Assembly (NCBI GenBank): GCA_947372405.1
Contig: CANBTO010000043.1
Location: 1-16,252, forward strand
Direction: 5' to 3'
DNA from: Verrucomicrobiaceae bacterium
GTDB taxonomy: Bacteria; Verrucomicrobiota; Verrucomicrobiae; Verrucomicrobiales; Akkermansiaceae
DNA: 16,252 nucleotides
The notes under the pieces were generated by a model that ran no database searches, was not told the origin of the DNA, and was given only the letters and a program-made list of their open reading frames with translations. Positions 1 through 6,545 of this stretch are shown piece by piece. The first letter of the stretch is position 1. The number at the start of each line of letters is the position of its first letter. The translations under genes and the position numbers were made by a program.

Positions 1-530
1 AACCATAGAATTTCAAAAACCAAGGCAGAACATCTAAATCTTCTCGAACTTGGATATCGGAGAACAATCACTCCCTTCGTCTCACTTCGAGCCAGGGGTT
101 CGGTCGATCCTTCAAACGTCAAAGCAGGAACCAGAATCTTCAGTGGTACTGTGGCTCCAGCCTTAATCTTGCTTATTCGACCGTCATAATCAATCTCGGG
201 AGATACAAAGAGCAACTTCTCAGGCTTGAGATTAGCGATGAAGAACTTCGAATACGCATTCTGGAGTTCCAGATCCTCCTTCGTAAAATACTTTTTGGCT
301 GCCTTGTCCGACACGCTTACCACAATGTCTGGCGTGCCCTTTGGATCGTAGCTGAACTCTCCCTGAACGACCACTACGTGGCCCATCCAACAAGACCACC
401 ACCAACCTGGACGTTGTTTACCACCGGGATTCTCCGCTGGAATATCGCCGTCCGCTGGAATATCGCCGCCCGCTCCGAAACTCGGCATTGCCAGTGCTAA
501 GGCTATCGCGGCTATCGATCGTAGTTTCAT
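1..530 (-). CDS. Small exported protein of unknown function, 3' end beyond the left edge
   Basis: Reading the minus strand from an ATG at 530, the frame stays open for 176 codons to the window edge, so the C-terminus is missing. The start MKLRSIAAIALALAMPSFGA is a clear Sec signal peptide with likely cleavage after FGA. The next residues contain a duplicated GDIPA segment made by an 18-bp tandem repeat. A WWWSCWMGH segment and a mixed beta-strand-like region (QGEFSYDPKG, PDIVVSVSD) follow. I do not recognise a family. The gene is A+T-rich and uses TTA, ATA, CTA and AGA codons that the downstream chromosomal genes almost never use. The start codon lies four bases after a GTTGTGC core-like site with no ribosome binding site, as is common for integron cassette genes. 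Certainty is good that it is coding, low for function. Confidence 0.6.
   Translation of the reverse strand, partial: MKLRSIAAIALALAMPSFGAGGDIPADGDIPAENPGGKQRPGWWWSCWMGHVVVVQGEFSYDPKGTPDIVVSVSDKAAKKYFTKEDLELQNAYSKFFIANLKPEKLLFVSPEIDYDGRISKIKAGATVPLKILVPALTFEGSTEPLARSETKGVIVLRYPSSRRFRCSALVFEILW
433..468 (-). repeat. Two exact tandem copies of an 18-bp unit inside the left-edge gene
   Basis: Positions 433-450 and 451-468 are identical (tccgctggaatatcgccg on the plus strand). The copies are in frame and add six residues (GDIPAD then GDIPAE) just after the signal peptide. This looks like a recent slippage duplication in a flexible linker. Confidence 0.9.
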
Positions 531-533
531 TTT

Positions 534-632
534 GCACAACGTTTGATGTGCGCCCACCGGCGCGGTTGAAGGGATGTTGAAATGAAATCAAGAAGTTCGC
601 GCCGGTTTTCGATCAATGAATTCTTATTGGGC
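534..632 (-). other. attC-like integron recombination site between two cassette genes
   Basis: Read on the minus strand, the site starts with GCCCAAT (632-626), close to the attC R'' consensus RYYYAAC with a final mismatch. It ends with GTTGTGC (540-534), close to the R' consensus GTTRRRY with one mismatch. Between them a 9-bp perfect inverted repeat, ACCGGCGCG (606-598) and CGCGCCGGT (564-556), encloses a 33-nt variable loop. An outer TTGAT/ATCAA pair lies further out. The upstream gene's stop codon falls inside the site and the next gene starts four bases after it, the usual cassette layout. The cassette's own first bases, TTGGGC (1034-1029), are exactly complementary to GCCCAA of its R'', as expected if they formed one R''/R' pair in the circular cassette. 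Against it: the UCS arms are long and unequal, and no integrase is visible. Confidence 0.45.
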
Positions 633-1017
633 ATTTTATGTATTCTTGTTTCTTATGCTCTGGCAAAACATACATAAACGCGTGTTGAATACGATCTTGA
701 ATATCTGGGGTGTCCGTCTCGATACACAACAATGCAAGCTTTGATGTTCTCGTTCCATCTGGCGTGATGGTCACGCGATACTCCCTGCCAGGAGCAATCT
801 CTTCTAATTTGTATGTGAAACGTTCGCACGTGCTGTCAATCCGTAGAACTCGGATTGGATTCTCACCCTTTGGCTTGATGCACAGTGTCTTTGAAATTGG
901 ATTCTCATCATGTTGCCATTTCAGAGTCTTTGGCTCAATCAAGACCTGCTCCCCCACTGCCGCAAGAGTGGTCAAACCAAGCAGGAGAGCATAAGTAGCT
1001 GTGGAAACCGTTTTCAT
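613..1017 (-). CDS. Small exported protein, possibly DUF1573-like, in a putative gene cassette
   Basis: A 134-residue protein with an N-terminal signal peptide (MKTVSTATYALLLGLTTLAA, cleavage probably before VGEQ). The mature part has the order seen in DUF1573/ASH-like beta-sandwich proteins: LKWQHDENPISKTLCIKPKG, then RVLRIDSTCERF, then a PGREYRVTITPDG turn and LALLCIETDTP. The usual DUF1573 SCGC motif is reduced to STCERF, so the assignment is tentative. It ends inside the attC-like site and starts ten bases after an ATTGGGC core-like sequence with no ribosome binding site. Its A+T content is far above that of genes beyond 1.4 kb. Together these suggest a mobile cassette gene of unknown function. 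Confidence 0.65.
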   Translation of the reverse strand: MKTVSTATYALLLGLTTLAAVGEQVLIEPKTLKWQHDENPISKTLCIKPKGENPIRVLRIDSTCERFTYKLEEIAPGREYRVTITPDGTRTSKLALLCIETDTPDIQDRIQHAFMYVLPEHKKQEYIKCPIRIH

Positions 1018-1028
1018 CGCACTTTTCA

Positions 1029-1035
1029 GCCCAAT
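1029..1035 (-). other. Core-like cassette start (ATTGGGC on the minus strand)
   Basis: On the minus strand this reads ATTGGGC, matching GTTRRRY except for the first base. TTGGGC is complementary to the R''-like GCCCAA at 632-627, which supports a cassette of about 495 bp between this point and the GTTGTGC core. No hairpin typical of a complete attC or attI was recognised on its upstream side (1036-1100). It may therefore be the end of the array, a decayed site or an insertion at a secondary site. Confidence 0.35.
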
Positions 1036-1400
1036 AGACTAGTTCGTAGGATCTCCGGAAGAGATATCCATACGATCCAACTTGCCGGAATCCGTAGGTT
1101 TCACAAGGATTTTCGGGAGACCTGCCGTGGCGGATATACGCACACAAAAGAAAGCCCGGCGCGGATTGCCACACCGGGGTTTCGAAATGCAGGGCGACCC
1201 GGCTTGCGGACCCGAAGCATCCGCCGGACAGGCTGGCCGGTGCCGGGTTGAAGTGCGACCAATTGCAGTTGGCAGGCATGACGCAGGCGAAGGAGATTCC
1301 GGTTTCGGGATCGCCGGGACCATGGCTGCCGCCCCCGCCATGTTTTCCCAGCATCCGGACTGGTCATGGCCCCCGGCCGCGTCCAAACTCCGGGGACCCG
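1036..1400. other. No confident gene; composition boundary region
   Basis: This 365-bp stretch joins the A+T-rich cassette region to the high-G+C chromosome. Overlapping minus-strand frames are open across it (start near 1386 with a stop at 1039, and start near 1354 running on into the cassette gene), and part of one has a C-rich third position. No homology is recognised and one frame overlaps the cassette gene, so it is not called. The plus-strand frame of the following TPR gene is also open here, giving a proline-rich extension that is unlikely to be translated. No clear promoter or RNA gene is seen. Confidence 0.5.
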
Positions 1401-3962
1401 ATGAAGATCCGGACGATTTTTCCGCTCGTGCTGTTGGCCATGCAGTCCGCCCTGCCAGGGCAGGACGCGGCGTCGCTGATGCGGAAGGGCGAGGACGCGC
1501 TCTCCGCGGGAATCTGGGAAATGGCGGTGCTGCATTTCAACGAATGCCTCGCGAGCCCGGGACTCACCCCGGCCGTGAAGTCGCAGGCGGCGGTGCGCCT
1601 CGCCGAGGCGTGGATCCGCGATGGCAAGCCGGCGGATGCCTTGGATTTGTTAGGGCGCTCGTTCGTGACGCCGGGCCCGGAGGTGGTGTTCTGGAAAGGA
1701 CAGGCGCTGCTGGGCACGGGACGTTTCATGGAGTCCGTGGAAACGCTCCGGCCACTGCTGGATGATCCGGCCGCCCCGCACCACGGCGAGACAGCCTTCA
1801 CCGTGGCGAATCTCCTGCTATCGCTCGGCAAACCGGACACCGCGCTCGATACGCTTGCACGGCTGACGCTTTCGCCGGACGCGGCGTTGGCAGCGAGGGC
1901 CCGGCTGCATCAGGTGGAGATCCTGCTGGATATGGGACGGACCGAGGATGCGCGCAAGGCAATGCCTCCCGTGGCGTCCGTCAGCCCGGCCGACCACCCG
2001 CTCGCGACTTTCCTCGAAGCCCACCTGCTGCTGGCGGAAGGCCGCCCGGCTGACGCGGCGTCCAGTTTCCAAGCCTTGGTGGACGCGCCGCAAGGCCAGT
2101 CACTGCAACATTACCACGCGGCGGCCGTGGGCCTGGCCGACGCACTCCGCGCCAACGGCACACCGGAAGCCGCCGCGGATTTCCTGTTTTCATTCATCCA
2201 GGAGCACCCGGATTCGCCGCAACTCGAGGCAATGTTCAGGCGTCTTCAACAAAGCCTGCCCGCCACCCCGTCCGCCACGGACCCGGTGCTGGAGCGCTTG
2301 TCCCAGTGGATCAGCCCCTCGGACCTCCCCGCCACCGGCCTCATCGACACCCTGCCCTCGGACGCGGTCGCCGCATGGCCGTCCACCACGACCACCAACG
2401 ACCTGCTCGCCTTCTCGCTCCATACCCGGGCGCTCGGCCTGCACCGCTGCGGCACACCCGAAGCGCGCGCCGAGGCGCTGCGGCTCCTGACGCGGCTGCG
2501 CCTTGAAAACCCCGGCCATTTCCTGGCGAACCGCGCCTTGTTCCAGACCGCGCGCTGGGCGCTCGAAAGCGGCTCGGTGGACCGGGCGTTCTGCATGCTC
2601 GACGCACTTCGGGAAACCGCCAGCTCGCAGACCATGCGGGGAGACGCGGCCTTCATCGAGGCACGTAGCACCTACCAGAAAGGCGACAGGAAAAAAGCCA
2701 TCGCGCTTTTCGAGGAGGCCGCAAGATTGCTGGTCGAAAACGAGGCCAGGACCGCACGCCTCAACGCCGCGGTCATCCGGCTGGCGGACAACCCGGACGG
2801 CAGCACCAACGTCGCCCTGACAAACCAAGCGCAGGACCCGTCCCTCACCGCGGATCTGGAACTCGAACGCGCACTCGCGACCACCGAACCTGCGGCGAAA
2901 CGCAAGGCTCTCGGGGAATTCATGTCGCAGCATCCGGACCACCCCCGCCTCGCCGAAGCACGACTGGCCGCCGCCGAAGCCGCCGTGGCGGGAAAAGACC
3001 CGGATCTCGATTTCGCACGCGCACAATTGGACGCACTCGCGGCAGACCCGCAGAAAGCCGCGGCACAAAGCCCGGCGCGCATCGCCATGGTCCGCCTCCG
3101 CATCGACGATCTATCCAAAAACCCGGCCGCAGCCATCGCCACCGCACGCGGAATCATCACACAGTTTCCCGCAGACCCCGCTGCAGCAGACGCCTCGCTG
3201 GTGCTTGGCCGCAATCTTTTCCAGTCCCGCAGTTACAACGACGCGCGGCTGGTCCTTGAGAAACTCGCCGCGTCTGACACGGATCCGACCCGCGCCCAGG
3301 CCGCATGGCTGTTGGCCGCACGCTCGGCCGCGCTGGTGCCCACCAGCCAGTCCCAGCAGGAGGCGCTCATCCTGTTCGACAAGGCCGTCGCCGCGAAAGG
3401 CCCGCTCGCCCCCGTCGCCATGCTCGAGAAAGCCCGCCTCATGATCGACATGAACCGCCTGGCCGAGGCCGCCGCCTTTCTCCGCAAGTGGTTCGATTCC
3501 CTGCCGCCGGAAGATCCGCTGCATCTGCCCGCCGGGCTTTTGTTAGGCGAGGCGGTTTACGCGCAGGGCGGCACCAACCCGACTTCACTCACCGAAGCGC
3601 TCGCGGTTTATGACAACCTGCTGGCGCGGACGAAGAACCAGCCCGCCGTCTTCAACCGCCTGCAATATCTGCGCGGCAGGACACTGGAGCAGATCCCGGA
3701 CGACAAGGATCCCACCATCAAGCGGGAGAAGCAGGCGTTTGTCGCCTATTACTCGGTTCTTGAAACCAACGCAGTGCCTACCGAGTGGCATTACTTCGAA
3801 CTCTGCGGCTTCCGCGCCCTCGCCCTTCTGGAAAACGCCGGCCGCTGGCCCGCCGCCATCGCCTGCGCGAAAAAGATCGCCTCCTTCAAGGGGCCGCGTG
3901 CCGAGGAGGCCGCCGCCCGCGCCAACCAACTCCAGCTCAAACACATGATCTGGGAGGACTGA
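1401..3962 (+). CDS. Large secreted tetratricopeptide-repeat protein
   Basis: An 853-residue protein starting at the ATG of MKIRTIFPLVLLAMQSALPG, a good Sec signal peptide. The frame is open 51 codons further upstream, but that part is proline-rich and has no signal-like features, so 1401 is chosen. A weak CGGGGAC lies before the start. Almost the whole mature protein consists of alanine-rich helical pairs with TPR-type spacing, for example the early stretch with GIWEMAVLHFNECL and AVRLAEAWIRDGKPADALDLL, then QKGDRKKAIALFEEAARLL and ADASLVLGRNLFQSRSYNDARLVLEKL. Such proteins are protein-interaction scaffolds in the periplasm or at the outer membrane; the partner is unknown. dapB follows after 31 bp on the same strand, so co-transcription is possible without implying shared function. 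Confidence 0.85.
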   Translation: MKIRTIFPLVLLAMQSALPGQDAASLMRKGEDALSAGIWEMAVLHFNECLASPGLTPAVKSQAAVRLAEAWIRDGKPADALDLLGRSFVTPGPEVVFWKGQALLGTGRFMESVETLRPLLDDPAAPHHGETAFTVANLLLSLGKPDTALDTLARLTLSPDAALAARARLHQVEILLDMGRTEDARKAMPPVASVSPADHPLATFLEAHLLLAEGRPADAASSFQALVDAPQGQSLQHYHAAAVGLADALRANGTPEAAADFLFSFIQEHPDSPQLEAMFRRLQQSLPATPSATDPVLERLSQWISPSDLPATGLIDTLPSDAVAAWPSTTTTNDLLAFSLHTRALGLHRCGTPEARAEALRLLTRLRLENPGHFLANRALFQTARWALESGSVDRAFCMLDALRETASSQTMRGDAAFIEARSTYQKGDRKKAIALFEEAARLLVENEARTARLNAAVIRLADNPDGSTNVALTNQAQDPSLTADLELERALATTEPAAKRKALGEFMSQHPDHPRLAEARLAAAEAAVAGKDPDLDFARAQLDALAADPQKAAAQSPARIAMVRLRIDDLSKNPAAAIATARGIITQFPADPAAADASLVLGRNLFQSRSYNDARLVLEKLAASDTDPTRAQAAWLLAARSAALVPTSQSQQEALILFDKAVAAKGPLAPVAMLEKARLMIDMNRLAEAAAFLRKWFDSLPPEDPLHLPAGLLLGEAVYAQGGTNPTSLTEALAVYDNLLARTKNQPAVFNRLQYLRGRTLEQIPDDKDPTIKREKQAFVAYYSVLETNAVPTEWHYFELCGFRALALLENAGRWPAAIACAKKIASFKGPRAEEAAARANQLQLKHMIWED

Positions 3963-3993
3963 TCTCTCTACTCATAACCCTCAACTTCCCCAC

Positions 3994-4766
<773 letters not shown>

Positions 4767-4791
4767 AAAATCCGAAGACAGAATCATATTC

Positions 4792-6330
4792 ATGCGCTTG
4801 TTCATCATTCCGCCCCTTGCCCTATCACTTGCCGCCTGCAAGCCGCGCGATACGGCGTCAATCCATCATGATCCGCTGGATGCGAAGGAGCCGGCGGTTG
4901 CCACCGCACCCGCGAAGGCGGTGGACCTGACTTCATCGGTGGTGCGCATCAACTCGACGCAGCAGAACTGGAACCCGTGGCAGCCATGGGAGAAGAATCC
5001 CCCGCGCCAGCGCCGCGCGCTCGCACCCATCATCGGCTCGCAACGCGTGCTCACCACCTCCGAACTCGTCGCGGACGCGACCTATCTTGAATTCGAATCC
5101 TCGGACGGCACACGCTTCGCTCCCGCCAAGGTCATCGCGGTGGACTACGAGGCCAACCTCGCGCTGTTAGGACCCGCCTCGGAAAACGAGGGTAAGGTGT
5201 TTTTCGAAAAGACCAATCCGTTCGAACTCGCGGAGCCCTCGCGGATCGGTGGCGCTCTCGAAATCCTTCAAGTGGAGGACAACGGTCAACCTCTCCAGAC
5301 CACCGGCACGCTCCAGCGCATCGACCTGTCGGACAACTTCCTGCCAGGCCAGAGTTTCCTGACCTACATGGTCAAGGCGTCCATGCAGAGCGCCGCCAGC
5401 AGCTATTCGCTGCCCGTCCTCCGCCAGAGCAAGCTCGCCGGCGTTCTGATCAGCTACAACTCGAAGGACCAGCTTTGCGACGTCTGCTCCACCGACATCG
5501 TGGCGCGCTTCCTCAAGGAGGCATCCGGCGGACATTATTCCGGCTTCCCCAGCCTGGGTGTTAGAATCGCGCGCACCGAGGACAGCTCGTTCCGCCAGTG
5601 GCTGAAGATCCCCGACGACAAGGGCGGCATCTACATCCAAAGCGTTCGCAAGGGAGGCGCCGCCGACATCGCTGGAGTAAAAAAAGGCGATGTGCTGTTC
5701 GCGGTGGACGGTCACGCCATCGACCGCCGCGGTTACTATCAACATCCGAACTACGGCAGCCTGTCCTGGGGCCACCTCATCCGTGGTGAGAAATCCACCG
5801 GCGACATCGTCACCCTTTCACTTCTGCGCGATGGCAAGACGATGGACCTGAAGGCCACGCTCACCCGCGAGGAGGAGCGCAGCCGCCTGGTGCCGGCCCA
5901 GAACTTTGACAAGGCTCCGAACTTCCTCGTCAAGGGAGGTCTCGTTTTCCAGGAACTCAGCCGCCCGATCCTCGAAGGATTCGGCGAGGAATGGCAGTCC
6001 CGCGCGCCGCTCAACCTGCTGGATGCCTGGCAGAACCCGGAGAAGTACGAACCAGCCATGGAACGCGTCGTGTTTCTCAGCGGCGTGATCCCCACTCCCG
6101 CAACCGTGGGCTACGAGCCTCTGCGCAACCTCATTGTCAACAAGGTGAACGGCAAGGAGATCAAGAACATGAAGTCCCTCATCGACGCTTTCGACAAGAA
6201 CACCAACCCGCTTCACTCCATCGAGTTCGACGAAGAGAACATGACCGTCTATCTCGACGACAGCATCACCACCGAGGTGGACTCGCAACTCCTCCACCGC
6301 GGCATCTCCCGCCTGTCGCGCGCGGATTGA
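4792..6330 (+). CDS. Lipoprotein with degenerate HtrA/Deg protease domain and PDZ domains
   Basis: A 512-residue lipoprotein. The ATG at 4792 is chosen because it gives a signal peptide with lipobox LAAC (Cys16); the open frame extends to a TTG inside the GTTGAGA repeat, which is not credible. Residues 47-245 follow the trypsin-like HtrA order, but the catalytic positions are changed. VLTTSELV (86-93) stands where VLTNNHVV is usual, so the His is Glu91. DYEANLALL (118-126) stands where DxxxDLAL is usual, so the Asp is Asn122. The GNSGGP loop appears as SSYSLP (203-208). A PDZ domain follows at about 252-360 (SLGVRI, GGIYIQSVRKGGAADIAGVK, GDVLFAVDGHAI), and a second PDZ-like domain at about 380-500 contains VNGKEIKNMKSLIDAF. 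It is probably an inactive relative acting as an envelope chaperone or scaffold. Confidence 0.85.
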   Translation: MRLFIIPPLALSLAACKPRDTASIHHDPLDAKEPAVATAPAKAVDLTSSVVRINSTQQNWNPWQPWEKNPPRQRRALAPIIGSQRVLTTSELVADATYLEFESSDGTRFAPAKVIAVDYEANLALLGPASENEGKVFFEKTNPFELAEPSRIGGALEILQVEDNGQPLQTTGTLQRIDLSDNFLPGQSFLTYMVKASMQSAASSYSLPVLRQSKLAGVLISYNSKDQLCDVCSTDIVARFLKEASGGHYSGFPSLGVRIARTEDSSFRQWLKIPDDKGGIYIQSVRKGGAADIAGVKKGDVLFAVDGHAIDRRGYYQHPNYGSLSWGHLIRGEKSTGDIVTLSLLRDGKTMDLKATLTREEERSRLVPAQNFDKAPNFLVKGGLVFQELSRPILEGFGEEWQSRAPLNLLDAWQNPEKYEPAMERVVFLSGVIPTPATVGYEPLRNLIVNKVNGKEIKNMKSLIDAFDKNTNPLHSIEFDEENMTVYLDDSITTEVDSQLLHRGISRLSRAD

Positions 6331-6545
6331 AGTTTCGTCTGATCCATCCTTTCCGAACTCCGGAAACAGCTCCGGCCCATGTGACTCAAGCGAAGCTTGG
6401 ATTCTTCGTGAGGTGGTCCATCAGACATTACAGGAACGGCGGCACGCGTCCACAGTGCGGATGGAGAGAAGATGGGAAGCGCTTCGCACAAGCCTTCGAA
6501 GGCATACGCAGCTACCGCTGGAGGCGGCAGCTGCGGTTAGAAGGC
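6331..6545. other. Convergent intergenic region with several inverted repeats
   Basis: It lies between the ends of two convergent genes. It holds TTTCCG(aactc)CGGAAA at 6350-6366, the perfect 10-bp palindrome GAAGCGCTTC at 6476-6485, the perfect 12-bp palindrome GCCTTCGAAGGC at 6492-6503 and a longer hairpin at 6508-6534. No convincing gene is seen. The short minus-strand reading frame across it has no recognisable product. Confidence 0.6.
6508..6534. terminator. Putative bidirectional terminator hairpin
   Basis: GCAGCT-a-CCGC (6508-6518), loop TGGAG, then GCGG-c-AGCTGC (6524-6534): ten base pairs with one mismatch. It sits 12 bp past the stop codon of the minus-strand Ig-repeat gene. There is no T-run on either side, so it would be an atypical or RNA-stabilising terminator. 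Confidence 0.45.

Noticed and set aside
935..1386. Two overlapping minus-strand frames (one with stop at 1039, one running into the cassette gene) with partly coding-like third positions
   Set aside because: No recognisable domain, they overlap each other, and one overlaps the better-supported cassette gene. They could be a decayed gene remnant but this cannot be shown from the sequence alone.
1248..1400. N-terminal extension of the TPR protein from an earlier start
   Set aside because: It is proline-rich, lacks any signal and precedes a perfect signal peptide at 1401.
1082..3962. Long open frames in other phases opposite or beside the TPR gene, up to 292 codons
   Set aside because: They are shadows caused by strong G+C third-position bias: arginine/alanine-rich translations with no signal peptides or domains.
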